DNA from: Karstenula rhodostoma CBS 690.94
Taxonomy: Eukaryota > Ascomycota > Dothideomycetes > Pleosporales > Didymosphaeriaceae
Length of the DNA stretch: 64,000 nt
Assembly: GCA_010093485.1 (NCBI GenBank)
Contig: MU001515.1
Location: 682,672 to 746,671 of the forward strand
Direction of reading: 5' to 3'
Every line of letters begins with the position of its first letter. The stretch's first letter is position 1. The translations under genes and the position numbers were made by a program. Below are positions 47,150-59,575 of this stretch, piece after piece. The notes below the pieces were generated by a model. The model did no database searches. It saw only the letters and a program-made list of their open reading frames with translations, and was not told the DNA's origin.

Positions 47150-48229
47150 TTATGCATGCACCAGAAGCTGCAGCCCCATGAAGTCAATATTTTTCTTGCA
47201 GAACGGGCAGGCACTCGACACCGATTTCTCCAGACAAACGACACACTGCGCATGTCCACACCCGACGTCGCACATCCACTGGGCGCGTATCTCGTTCATG
47301 CAGATCGTGCATTCAAGATGGTACAGGCGGTGTGTCTGCGGCTGGGCGGCGGGGTGGGTGCGGCAGCGAGCGTGGGTGGTATGGCACGGTGCGCAGCAGA
47401 GCTGGGAGGGGTTAGCGTGTAGTGGGTTGGGTTGGGCGGTGCGCTTACAGCCTTGCATGCATCGAAGACGTAGACATCGGATGCGAGATCGATGATGGTG
47501 TCGCAGGCGCCGCAGCGCTTGTCGCGGAGTTCGGAGTCGTCAGCACTATTGGCAGCTGTCCGATTGAGCTGACTGAAATGTAGCGCCTTGGCTGTCCGAA
47601 TGAGCTGGTTGAGTTACAGACCGACAGAGCAAGGACTCACCGATATCCCGAAAGCACTTGGCCAGGCCACAGTTCTGATTGTTCTCGTCGAAACCAACGA
47701 TGCACATCTCGTACAAGTATAGGATTTGGGACGGATCGAACGTGGCAAGAGCAGCGGGCGGCGGCCCCGGACCGACCAGATCGTCGACGGAAACCACCTG
47801 CAGGTGTGTGGAGAGCATGTATCTGCGACCTGCGGGCCACCTCAAGCGCGCACCACGAGGTGCGACTTCACGGGCGTCCTGCCGTGTGTACAGCCACGCA
47901 ACTTGCACCGCGTCGTCGCGGTACGCGACGACGCGGGCCGGCGCAAAGTCGATACCGCCAAACGTCTCGAGCCTGACCAGGACGACGCCCGCGGATGTCA
48001 TGGGCAGGGTGTCGAGGTCGCCCGGGGTGGCTTGGTGCCATTCGTCGGCGGCGGCGTCAGGTACGCTCTCGACGTCGAAGTGGCCTTGCGGGGCTCGGGT
48101 GACTTCGACCTCGTAGTCCTCGAGAGGCGCTAGAATAATTAGCAGGTCATAAGAGGCGTTCCAAGGGCACCTACGCGGCGGCGGCGGCGGCGGCGGCTTA
48201 AATTTCTTCCTCGGGGTGTGGTAGGGCAT
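47150..48229 (-). CDS. BAH-like domain plus zinc-finger/RING protein (300 aa)
   Basis: Four exons (48,175-48,229; 47,641-48,129; 47,449-47,555; 47,150-47,401) with introns of 45, 85 and 47 nt sum exactly to 301 codons. The first intron has a textbook GTAGGT...TGCTAAT...TAG structure. After a basic, poly-Pro N-terminus, residues about 60-150 read like a bromo-adjacent-homology domain: GVVLVRLETFGG, ARVVAYRDDAVQVAWLYTRQ, then RRYMLSTHLQVVSVDDLVG. Next is RCGACDTIID...CKALCCAPCH, a zinc-binding cluster. A C-terminal C3HC4 RING follows (ECTICMNEI, VGCGHAQCVVCLEK, ACPFCKKN). The combination suggests a chromatin-bound ubiquitin ligase or reader (inference). All zinc ligands are present and the gene looks intact. 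Start chosen at the only upstream ATG in frame. Confidence 0.75.
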
Positions 48230-48865
48230 TGCGGCGGCTGCGACGTGAGGATAGCGCTGGGGAGAAGCTGATGGAGCGTGGATGGGGCGTGGACGGAGCG
48301 TGGATAGCAACAAGGGGGCGGTGAGATGGCGAGAGCGGGACAAAGACGAGCGGGCACTCTAGATACGAGCTCTCATCGCATTGTTTGTGTTTTGGGTGGG
48401 GCTTTTTTGTGTGACCCTTGGCGCGTCCGGGGCGGCAGCGACGGGCGGCCATGGACACGGCCATGGTAGCGATGGGAAGCGATGGGACGCGATGAGGGCA
48501 GCGGGATGCAATGCAATGGGGGCAGAGGGATGCGATGGGATGGGGGAAAGTGGTGGGAAGATGGAGCGAGGCTGCCGCAAGCGCCAGACTGGGCTGCTAG
48601 CTTGGCGGAGTAGCTGTGGTAGCGCTGGAGTAGCGCTGGAGTAGCGCGCACTTGGCTCCGGGGCCCCGGGTTTCTTCGACCACGTGATCCCTGGGCCAAT
48701 TAGAGTTAGTGCACGAGCCATAATAACTTCCTATTCGCTAATGGGGTGCCGCGGCTTGCCCGAGCGCGCGCAGTATCCAACACGTGACTGCAAAAAAACC
48801 TGGTGCCCCGAAGGTAGTCTGGCGCCATTAGATACCACGCTACCGCATAATCTGGCTTAACGCGT
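48230..48865. other. Intergenic region with gatggg-rich and gtagcgctgga repeats
   Basis: Upstream of the BAH-RING gene. A purine-rich stretch (about 48,465-48,550) repeats gatgggatgc-like units irregularly. Near 48,615-48,650 an 11-bp unit, gtagcgctgga, repeats about two and a half times. Two CACGTG hexamers, possible E-boxes, lie near 48,680 and 48,780. Confidence 0.5.
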
Positions 48866-49801
48866 CTATGATCCCTCTGCCTCTGCCCTTGTATTCTTCT
48901 TTACCTTGATCTTAGCCAGGTATTCTTCCATGTTGGAAACTTGTTTAGGCATGCCGTTCTACAGGAGGCCTTGGTCGTCCATAAGTTTCGCTCTGACTTC
49001 CATAGCCTTCTCCCAGGACGGTCGAGCTACCATACTCTCGTGCCAAGCCTTAACTCGCGGGAAGTCATTGAATTTGCATTCTGCTGGGCACATCAAAACC
49101 ACATCCAGTCGATCATTCCAGGGTACAAACGCAAGGTCTGCAAGCGTTATCTTGTCTCCTACAAGCCACCTTTTGTCTGTTAACCCCTGCTCGAGCACGC
49201 CGCAGATTCGTTTTGCCTCTTCAACGTAGCGATTAATAGCTGAGGGAAGCTTCTCGCTGTGAAGCACGTGAAACCTGCATTATCACGGCGTGAGTTAACT
49301 GGCCGACGCTCGGCGGTTCATCTCGACATGACTGACCAGCTTCCCTGTCCATAATACGGTCCCTGACCACTAATCTGGAACATTAACCACTGTTGGACAT
49401 GGCTCTTCTCTTGCACAGTCCCATACGTAAGCTTCTTTACTACATCATACTGCTCAACAAGATACAGGATTACAGCTCCAGTCTCCCACAGCACCAAGCC
49501 GGTGTTAGGGTCTTCGATAGCTTCACAAGGTCAGTGAACGTGGTCATATTTTAGGCTCTACCGTACGACCGTAGCTCACCTGGAACTCGACCATTGGGAT
49601 TGAGGTCAATAAAGGGCTTGGCTTTGATATCTTCGAACTTGATCGACACAATCTCGTAGGGTATCTGCAACTCCTCCAGGACAAGGATCACTTTCCAGGG
49701 ATTTGGCCCGGGTGCTGATGCGACTTCATTAGCCAGACGAAAGATCGCTCGCTCATAGTGGGCTCACGTGCTAGCCAAACACGAATCGGTTTCGTGGACA
49801 T
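48866..49801 (-). CDS. Glutathione S-transferase (Ure2/GstB-like), C-terminus cut by TAG
   Basis: The start is ATG at 49,799-49,801. Exons 49,768-49,801, 49,580-49,714, 49,337-49,520 and 48,959-49,274, with introns of 53, 59 and 62 nt, sum to 223 codons ending at TAG 48,959-48,961. Typical marks: PPGPNPWKVILVLEELQIPY (thioredoxin fold, glutathione site), DLNPNGRVPAIEDPNTGLV, LWETGAVILYLVEQYD and QWLMFQISGQGPYYGQ. In the C-terminal domain, WLVGDKITLADLAFVPW is visible. In the same frame past the TAG come NGMPKQVSNMEEYLAKIK and a stop near 48,866, the usual tail of this subfamily, so the TAG probably replaced CAG. The loss is about 25-30 residues and the enzyme may still fold. Its start faces the O-methyltransferase. 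Role: glutathione conjugation, for detoxification or tailoring. Confidence 0.8.
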
Positions 49802-50372
49802 GGTAAGTGGTGCAGACTTAGTAGATTCAGTCGGAAAGCCGGCAACGATGCTCTTGAATACATAGGGTGCAAAGCGGACGCAAAAGCAGCTGCAGGGACT
49901 GGGGCAGGGCGGCAGGGCGGCAGGGCAATGATAGGCTGCTCCCAACGCCGAGTGACAGCGTGTACTGAAACTTTTGGTATCCGTTTTGGTGAGCAAGTCT
50001 TGGCATTCGTCTCGTACATCGCCGAGGAACGAGACTGTTGCCCCTCAGACCTCGGTTGCGATAAGGAAACCCATCGCCCCGGAACCTTGGCTGGGATCGA
50101 GCCAGGTTAGCTACAGCAACCCTGCCTTGCTCCTAAACGAGAAGCAGGCACCCTGGGAGGTATCTTACGCTAGGCCTTGTACGAGCTAGTCCGCAGGCAT
50201 GACCACATGCCACCTTCTGCCTGAATGGCTTGTCGTCCGACAAAGCTGTGCCGCAATGAAATCCTTTCCTCGACACCCACTTCTATTTACATCTTCCCAA
50301 AGACAACAATCTTGGTTTCTGCAGAGCTTGACCTCCAAGCCTCGTAACATAGGCTCCAGGTAGATTGCAAGT
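49802..50372. promoter_or_regulatory. Shared divergent promoter region (GST / O-methyltransferase)
   Basis: The 571 bp between two start codons pointing away from each other. Such bidirectional promoters are common in fungal metabolite clusters and imply joint control. I see a direct repeat of gggcggca units at about 49,907-49,925 but no clear binding site. Confidence 0.45.
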
Positions 50373-51846
50373 ATGACGTCGATCAGCCGCATCGCCGCTC
50401 TCGCCAAGGAGATTGAGACACAGACAGTCAAGCTCGACAAGTTCTTTACAGAGAACATGATACCCCCGCCTTCATTCGAAGAGGATGCCCCCTTGATGTA
50501 TTCGTTTCCACCGGACGTTGCAGAAGCTCAAGAAGCCTTGTCGGCAGCTTTGGACGAACTATGGTGGCTTAATCAGGGGCCAATCCAAACCATAGTCGCA
50601 AAGTCGGTATATCATAAGTCATCTTGTCGTGGCTAGGCAGGATGTTGACCTGAGCAGTTTGCCACATCTGTCGGTCTGAAGACCATTCTCAAATACAACA
50701 TCCAAAACCTCGTCCCCTTCGAGACAGGAACCACCTTCAAGGAGCTTGCCGAGAAGACCGGTGTCCCAGAAAAGAAGCTCACACGCCTGTTGAGACATGG
50801 CATAACCGATCACCTCTTCCGCGAGACGCAACCGGGTCATATAAAGCATACGGCTGCAACCAAAGCGCTTGTTGTGATGCCCGTTCTCGGAACGTGGGCC
50901 TCGATGGGAATATACGATGTCGGACCTGCCAAGATGCGTGTAGGTTTGGGCACATACGTCACCAAGATGGGTGCTTACGATAGTAGATGATTGATGCGGT
51001 TGCTAAATGGCCAGACTCCGAGGAGCCAAACCACTCGGTAAGCTGCGCTCCCAAGTTGCTTGAAGGACTGTCTAACGTTCAATGACCAGGGTTTCCAACT
51101 CGCCAACGATACAGACAAGACCATGTTCGACTTCTTTGAGGAACATCCTGAGCGCATGAGCCGCTTCAAAGATGCCATGAGTTTCCTTCAAACGCTCCCG
51201 GGGCTGGAGCCCTCCTACGCCGTCAAAGCCTACGACTGGGCTTCTTTGGGCAAAGCTACTGTGGTGGACGTTGGTGGGTCGCACGGGCTTGTGAGCATTG
51301 CTCTTGCAAAGGAATTCCCTAACCTACAATTTGTGGTGCAAGACCTTCCCAAGGTTGTTGAAGACGCGAAGACGAAGTCGCCTCCCGAATTGTCACACCG
51401 CGTAAAATTCCAAGCCCACAACTTCTTTGAAGAGCAACCTGTCAAGGATGCTGATATCTACTACTTCCGCTGGATACTCCACGACTGGTCCGACAAATAC
51501 TGCGTTAAGATCCTCAAGGCGCTGATTCCCGCGTTAAAGCCAGGTGCTCACGTTCTATTCAACGAGAGATGCCTTGAAGCGCCTTGCACATTGCCCATCC
51601 GTGCGGAGAAGTGGAACAGGTAGGTGCCATCCACTGCTGTCATCGTGAATAGTCATTGCTTGTGGGGGTGCCACTGACACGAACAGGGAGTCGGACATTA
51701 CTATGCTGGCCACATCCAACTCCCAGGAGCGCGACGAGGATGACTGGAAGGCCATGTTCCAGGCTGCAGACCCGAACCTCAGCCTTGAGGAAGTAAGGAG
51801 GACTCCGGGCGCGAAGCTGGACTTGATCGTCGCTAGGTGGAACTGA
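50373..51846 (+). CDS. Class I SAM-dependent O-methyltransferase (418 aa)
   Basis: Five exons (50,373-50,606; 50,658-50,939; 50,987-51,037; 51,090-51,619; 51,687-51,846) with introns of 47-67 nt sum to 419 codons without a break. The protein follows the fungal COMT-like O-methyltransferase plan. There is a helical dimerisation N-terminus and a winged-helix part (FKELAEKTGVPEKKLTRLLR). A substrate-binding region follows (AVAKWPDSEEPNHSGFQLA). The SAM fold then reads VVDVGGSHGLVSIALAKEFP, FVVQDLPKVVEDAK, and FRWILHDWSDKYCVKILKAL with the catalytic His candidate in LHDW. The C-terminus (ESDITMLATSNSQERDEDDW) is typical. Substrate unknown; these enzymes methylate phenols in polyketide and other pathways. 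It looks functional and is the best-preserved tailoring enzyme in the window. Confidence 0.9.
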
Positions 51847-52206
51847 TGCGGTCATAAGCGTTACCCTGATGATAAAACAGCAGAGATTCCATGAATGCGG
51901 CAGAAGCATTGCAGGACTGGGAGGCGTCGATCATCCCATACAAGCCGCTGTGCTGCTTCTTCAATGGGCATTCGGTTGTTGAGAGAGTGTAGCAGTTGAA
52001 TGAAATGATATTAGGGAAACATCACGTCCAGCTATCCACTGACCGTGTTGAGCGTGTATGCACCTTACCACGTTACTAGGTTACTTGTGTAGAGAACACT
52101 TCATGTGGGCTAGCAGAGAAGTTACGCTGGTATTTTCCAGACACTTGCTTGTGCAACACGATACGGCTTCCAACAATCTTTTCAATAGTACTAGTGAGAG
52201 ACAATC
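51847..52206. other. Convergent 3' region, nothing recognised
   Basis: Between the O-methyltransferase stop and the P450 relic end. One short piece at about 51,899-51,990 reads NAAEALQDWEASIIPYKPLCC, but it has no supported start or splice link. Confidence 0.35.
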
Positions 52207-53270
52207 TCACTGTTTTACCCGCGGCACAATCCTGAACGGCAGATGCACCTTCGGATAAATCCCGTGCCCAAACCCCATGCCCCCATAAAGCGCTCTCGTC
52301 GCCCGCTCCCTCAATCGCTCTTCTAACCACGCCGTCCCATGACCCGTTGGCCCCTCTGCCTTCAGTATATCCACCGGGTCCGCCTCGAGTTGCAGCGAGA
52401 ACTGGCTGAACACCAGCGCCAAGATGGCGCACATCTCGACCTCGGCAAAGCGCTAGCTGGGGCACATGCGGTGGCCAGCGGAAAAGGGGAAGGCGGCGGC
52501 GTTGTCGTGAGGACCCAACCAGCGGGTGGGATTGAAGTCGCGCGCGGGGGCCCTTTCTATGCCTGTGTCGTCTCCGGGCAAGGTTGAAGTGGACCAGTAG
52601 CCGGGATGCCGCCCGATGGCTGCGACGTCGATCATGATGATTGTGTCCTTGGGAATTCTGCAAGTAGTGCCGCTGGCGGTGGTGACAGTGGTGTCGCGGA
52701 CCGTTTTGCGGGCGTACCACGCGACAGGGTGGTAGAGACGCAGGGTCTCGCTGATGACGGCGCCGAGGTAGCCGTTAAGGAATACAGCAACATCTTTGTT
52801 GGCGTCCCACGCGGATGTGACTCTGGAGCTGAGGACACGGTCGAGCTCCTGCTGCAGCAGGGTTTGGGCGGATGGGTACAGGGCTAGGAGGAGGAAGACG
52901 AAGGAGAGCGTGGTGGAGGTGGTGTCGAAGCCGGCCATGACGTAGAAGAATATATTGCCGAGTACCTCCGCTTCAGTCAGGGGCCGCATGCCATCGCGGT
53001 TGGACGCGGCGTCGCTTGATACGATAAGGGACTCCGTTATGTTTCCTCAGTGCCATCCGAACTAGAAGTTAAAGCTCAATATATTGGTAACAGTGTAGAG
53101 CGTGTCCGCCTCCTCGATCACTTACCTAGGAAATACGGCTCGTCCTTCAGTTTCACTAACTCAAGTCGCGATTGTACTAAATTCCTTATCTCAAGTATAT
53201 ACTACTGCCACTCTATAAACCCCTAGTACGCCTTCTTATACGACTCGAATGGTGACCTGGCTACACTATC
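52207..53270 (-). pseudogene. Cytochrome P450 relic with broken heme loop, fading into the AT block
   Basis: Readable coding from the I-helix onward: YVMAGFDTTSTTLSFVFLLL (oxygen-binding AGxDTT), ISETLRLYHP (K-helix ExxR), an ARDFNPTRWLG meander and the heme loop FPFSAGHRMCPS. A TAG at 52,453-52,455 follows, then RFAEVEMCAILALVFSQFSL in the same frame to the stop at 52,207. In the heme loop the final Gly of the FxxGxRxCxG consensus is Ser and the next codon is TAG. Both are single transitions. Upstream, 52,990-53,270 still reads in pieces (GNITESLIVSSDAASNRDG, VQSRLELVKLKDEPYFL) but with growing TAG and TGA codons and rising A/T. The gene thus dissolves into the RIP block. It is of the fungal CYP type with an AGHDTT-like I-helix; family not assigned. 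Confidence 0.75.
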
Positions 53271-53765
53271 TATTAGTAAAGAATTAAAAGAATATTATAA
53301 TAATAGCTAGCGCGCTTATCTAGTAACCACTTAGGAACGCTAAAAACTATTATGAGATTTAATAGTATAGTATTAATAGCCTCGCTAAACGTTAGCGTGT
53401 GCCCTATAGATATAATATTTCTTATTAAATTATCTATATTATATAGTAGCTCCTAGTTATAGAAAACCTTAGTAATAATATATAGGTTTAGTTTTAATAT
53501 AAACTACTCTTTAATATTTATAACCTATATATTATTAATTATATAGCTCTACTATATAGATAAATACTTAGTTTTATCTAAACTCTCCTTCTAGACTTTA
53601 CTATATATTTTCTAGTTAAAGAAGAGTATTATAATTTTCTAGTATAGATACTACTATTTATTATTACTTATAGTTAGTATTAGACTATAAATATTATAAA
53701 GTTAAAGAATATTAATAGAAGTATAGAAGTTATAATATACTCTATAAATAAATATATTATTTATA

Positions 53766-53835
53766 TTATAAAAAGTTTTTACCTTACTAGTATATATATA
53801 TTATAAAAAGTTTTCCCTTTACTAGTATATATAGG
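53766..53835. repeat. 35-bp tandem duplication
   Basis: Two copies of a 35-bp unit starting ttataaaaagtttt and ending tactagtatatata, at 53,766 and 53,801, just inside the right AT block. Confidence 0.7.
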
Positions 53836-53909
53836 TGGCCAGTATAGTCCTATACACGCTTATATATAATTAAGTACCCTAGATATCTAGTATATACTAG
53901 CTAGCTCTA

Positions 53910-53916
<7 letters not shown>

Positions 53917-53940
<24 letters not shown>
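53917..53940. repeat. (TA)n microsatellite
   Basis: Twelve uninterrupted TA dinucleotides. Confidence 0.95.
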
Positions 53941-56658
53941 TTATAGTCTATATATATTTATATAAATTAATAATATATTAGTAAGTAGCTTAGTAAGTAA
54001 AAAGAAATAAAAAATTTATAAATTTAAAATTTTAAAGACCTTACTATTATATAATAATATAATAGATTAGTTATACTAGTAACCTATATAGGAATTCGAT
54101 TTTAATCTAAAATATAAAGTTTTATTATATTAAAAATATAAAAAATATAGTTTTATAATATATTTAAAAAACTAGAATAGGTAAAAACTAGTAATTTAGT
54201 AAAGAAAACTAGTTTATTTTAAATATTAATTAATAACTTTATAACTAATAGACTTTTTAATAATATTATTTAAAAATATAATTATATATTACTAATAGTA
54301 TATAAATAAAATATAATATTATATAATATATATTTAAATTAGTAATAAATAAAGTTTTTTTTATATTATTAAGTAATTATATAATATAGAATAGATATTT
54401 TTAAGTAAATAAAATTATATAAGGATTTCTCTATAAATCTATTAAAAATATATAATTATAGTTTTAATATTATAAAAGTTATTAAAGAATAAAGAAATTC
54501 TCTTTTATAGAGATTTTATATAAATCTAGTATATTTATATATACCTATATATATCTATATATATCTATATACTCTAGATAGTATAAATATAAATATATAT
54601 AAATATATATATCTATATAGTTTTTCTAAAAAACTTTTTATAATATATATAAATATATTATTCTATTAAAACCCTACTAAAGTATATTATTATCTATAGT
54701 ATAATATAATATTTTAACTATTTTAATAACTATTATAGTTAAAAGAAACTAGAGTATAGTTTATATTTTAGGCTTTTAAATAAAATATAATATTATTATA
54801 ATAATATACTATAGTTATTTATAGTATTTTTTAATATTTACTAAATTAATATTATATTAGAATAACTTTTTAATATAACTATATCTCTAATTTTATAAAT
54901 CTCCTTTTAATAAAGTAGTAGATACTTATATAGAATTTATTTAATCTAAATATATAAGAATTTCTAGTCTAACTTATTATAATAAAAGATAAAGCTAACC
55001 CCCTATAAACTAAATAAAACTAAAAACTAGTTAGTAAAAACTAAATTATAAATATTATAAAGGACTAGCTAAAACTTATAATAAAATTTAATTAAAAATA
55101 TAACTATAAAAGAGCCCTCTATAAAAATCTAGAAATAATTTAAAACTAGTTCTAACTTATAATAAATATTAAATCTAAATATAGTATTTAAAATAAAAAT
55201 ATTTAAAATTTTAATAAATCTAGTTTTATAATAGGTATAATATCTACTAGAATAGTAATTATAAATTTTAAATATTAAAAATAACTAAAAAATATTTAGT
55301 AGAATAATTAAGAATAAATAATAATTATCTAAAATATTAATATAATAAACTAATTAATTCTACTCTTTATTATTTTTATATATAAATACTATTTTTCTAT
55401 TTAATATAAAAAAAAGAATCTATTTTATAATTAAATTATTATAGTTTTTAAAAATAGTTAGATAATAAATAAACTTAGTTTATAATAATTAAAGTATTTT
55501 AATAAATATATAAAAAAATATACTATTAATAAAATATATTTATTTATTATTAATAGCTATAAGAGCTATAACTTACTTAACTTCTAGTAATATTATAAAA
55601 ATAATAAAATTATTATTTTTTATATATTTCTATATTTATTATATCTTTTATAACTACTTAATATAGGGTATTTTATATTACTAAAGAAGATATATAAATA
55701 TTAAATTAAAAATTTAATATATAATTATATTATTTATATTACTAAAATTAAATTTCTACTTTACTTTATTACTATTTTTAAGACTATAATTACTAAAGAA
55801 AATATTTAAAAAAACTTTAAAAGTATTAACTTAGTTTTCTTTAATCTAGAAGTAGTAATATTAAAATTTAATATTTATTTATATATATTTTTATTTTATA
55901 TTATTATAAATAGTATATAGTAGTTATAGATATTAAAAAATACTCTAAAATTTAAATTATAATTAATACTAGTAAAGTAAAAGATCTAGAAATATATAAA
56001 TAATTTTTTAATTTTAATAATTAAGATTTTTAAAAAAATAGTTAAAGGTATAATAGTAGTAGTATATAAGTTAGTATTAATATAAAAATAAATTACTAAA
56101 TTTTAAATAATAAATAAAGCCTCTATATAATATAAATTATATAAAAAAAAATATATATAATATAAAAAAGTACTTATAACTAAAAAAAACTAGTAATTAG
56201 TTACTTTATAAAAGTTTAGAATATATAGTAATAGTAAAAAGATAAAAATTAAAATATATATTAAAAAAAAAATTAACTAAATAATAGTATATAAATTATA
56301 GTAAATCTAGATATAATAAAATAATTAATAAAAAATCTATAAATATAAATTTTAAATAAATTAATTTATTATAAATTCTAATAATTATTTATAATAGTTA
56401 TATACTATTATATATAATATAAACTTTAATAGAATTTTTATAGAATAATATATTTATATAGATAATATATTTATTTATAAAATATATTATAAATATATAA
56501 GTATTTATTTAATAAAATATATATTATATATTATATTATATTTCTAAACTATATTTTTAAAATAAAATTAAAACTATTTATCTATACTATAATAATAGTA
56601 GTAGTAAAAATAGTAAAGAAATTTTATTTTTAAAAATAAAAATTAGCTATTTTTTTTT

Positions 56659-56838
56659 TTAAAAGTAAAGTAATATTTTATTTTTTATTTTTAAAAATAA
56701 AGTTAGATTTTATTTTTTATTTTTAAAAATAAAGTTAGATTTTATTTTTTATTTTTAAAAACTAAACTAAACTCTATTTTTTATTTTTAAAAATTTAATT
56801 TAATTTTATTTTTTATTTTTAAAATTAAATTAAATTCT
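56659..56838. repeat. 32-bp tandem array, about five copies
   Basis: A unit of about 32 bp with the core ttttattttttatttttaa repeats head to tail. The middle two copies are nearly identical; the outer ones differ mostly by A/G and C/T changes. Confidence 0.8.
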
Positions 56839-59011
56839 AAGTATATTAGATTATAGAATATATATTATATATTCTATAAAAAATAGTATATATATAAAGT
56901 AATAATATTTAATATTTTATTAACTAATATCTAATATTTAATTAATTAATATTTAATAACCTAGTATTTTATTAACTAATATAAGTAATAAGGTATTTAA
57001 AAAACTAAAATTACTAAAATAGAAATTTATAAATTTAATAAAAGTCTAAAGTTAAATTTTAAACTATAAATTTATATATTTAAAATAGTTAAACTAAAAA
57101 CTAAAGTTTAAAATATTATATTAAATATAATTTATTATATACCCCTTTAGTCTAAATTCTAATCTAGGCCTATAGAACTATATAGTATACTTATAATAAA
57201 AAAAAACTTTTTATTTTTTTTTAATACTTATTTTATATATTTTTATACTTTTTTAATTATTAGTATAATACTAACTAATAATTATTTAATACTAATTCTT
57301 TTTATTTATATTTACTAATATTCTTAATTTTTATTTATAATTTATAGTTTATAATTTATAGTTTACTCTATTACTATTATTATTACTATTAATACTATTT
57401 ATTTATTATTATTATTAATATTATTTATTTATTATTATTATTAATATTATCTATTACTTTTTTATATATTTTATAAAACTATTACTATCTACTCTATATT
57501 TATTAACTATATAGATTACTTTAACTTAATTATAATTATCTTTACTATAAAATCTAGCTTTTTTTAATTTTTAAAAACTATTATAATTAGTTTTTACTAC
57601 TTACTAGTAAAGTTTCTATTTCTAGTTAACTATTATAGAAATAATTTTATTCTAGATTAATAATATTATATATATATATATATATAAGAAATTTACTAAT
57701 AAATTTTATAATTATATAGTTTATAGCTATAAATTATAATATTTATATACTAGATTAATTATTATACTAATAGAGGTTAACTTACTAGATAATATATTAG
57801 ATTTTATAATATATATAATTAAATATATCTAGATTATTAATAGACTTATTACTAGTATATACTATATTATATTTATTATTAAAAATTAATTACTTATTAT
57901 TATTAGCTATTTTAATAGAGATATAATATAGATTTTTTTTTATAAAAACTAGTTTTTATATATAATACTATAAGTTATTTATTACTAGTAAATAACCTTT
58001 TTTTTATATTCTTTTTTAAATTATAATATTATTAATATTTTATAATATTTTTAATATTTTATAACTTTTCTATAATTATATATTAGATATTAGTAAATAA
58101 AAAGTATACTATTTTATTAGTATTATATAATATTATAATATTATAGTATTACTATATTATATAATATATATAAATAAATTACTACTTAGTTAATTAAGTC
58201 TAGTATTATAAATATTCTTTTTTCTCTTTTATTATAAATAATATTATTCTTTAGAATTATTTAATAGAACTATATAATATTTTTAGATATTTCCTTATTA
58301 TTAGGTAGTTATAATAGTAATTTTATATTAAAAAAAAAAAAAAAAAATATATATCCCTCTTCTCTATAAAACTTAAATTATAATTAAAAAATAAAATATT
58401 AAAAAAACCTTTTATATAAATATAAGTAATTAAGTATAAATTTTTTTTCTATTATCTATATTTTAGTTTATTAAAATTAGGCCCTATCTAAAATTAAAAC
58501 TAAGGTATTTTACTACTTTTAATATTTAATAAAAGGGGAAGTCTTTATTTTCTATAATATTTATTATATAAAATATATTATTTTTATATTTATAAATATA
58601 TAATTTTCTAAACTATATTATTTCTATAGCTTATTTAATTAGAGTAAGTTATAAAATTAATAGTTAAAAAAATTTTATTTTTTTTATTTTTAGTATTTTA
58701 AAATTTAACTAATTTATACTATTTTTTAAATATTTAGATTTTATTTTTATATTCTCTAGACTTCTATTTTAATATATTATAATTATAATTTATAGTAATA
58801 AAAAGTTATAGAAATATATATAATATTAGTTTATTTATTTAATTATATTATAAATAAATTTTATAGTTTTATTTTTAATATTTTTTTTTTATTTAATAAT
58901 TTTTCTTTTAAATATTAGTAGTATACTAGATATATTTATATCTATCTCTATTTTAATTTAATATAGAGAAAATAAATTTTTTTATACTTTTTTCTTTTTT
59001 AATAAAAACTA

Positions 59012-59215
59012 TAGAATTTATAGGCCTATCTATTTTTATTTAGTATTAGATTAAATAAGTTACTTAGTACTATAGAATTTATAAATCTACCTATTTTTAT
59101 TTAATACTAGACTAAGTAAGCTATTTAATATTATAAAACTTATAAATCTATTTATTTTTATTTAATATTAAATTAAATAAACTATTTAGTATTATAGAGT
59201 TTATAAACTTATTTA
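59012..59215. repeat. About 61-bp tandem array, three copies
   Basis: Three consecutive units each contain ctatttttattta(g/a)tatta followed by a gaatttataaa-like end. Differences are transitions. Confidence 0.75.
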
Positions 59216-59300
59216 CTATATATATAGGCCTTCTTATTTTAGGGCCCTAAGTAGGAAAATAATAGCCTGTATATTTACTAAAATAAAAAAATATCTAGGT

Positions 59301-59575
59301 CTAAATTAAAAAAAATAATTTTAGTTACTAAAATATACTAAAATCTTATATAATATCTAAACCCTAAAGTAAAAAAATTTAATAATAAGAAATTCTAAAT
59401 TAAAAAAAATAATTTTAGTTACTAAAATATATTAAGATCTTATAGAATATCTAAACCCTAAAGTAAAAAAATTTAATAATAAAAAATTCTAAATTAAAAA
59501 AAATAATTTTAGTTATTAAAATATACTAAGATCTTATATAATATCTAGACTCTAAAATAAAAAAAAAAAGTTTTT
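59301..59575. repeat. 94-bp tandem array, three copies
   Basis: Units begin at 59,301, 59,395 and 59,489 with ctaaattaaaaaaaataa and run on to an aaaccctaaagta segment. The copies are over 90% alike by eye, so this array is younger or more homogenised than its surroundings. Confidence 0.85.

Noticed and set aside
53917..53940. TATA promoter in the right AT block
   Set aside because: Plain (TA)n microsatellite with no gene next to it.
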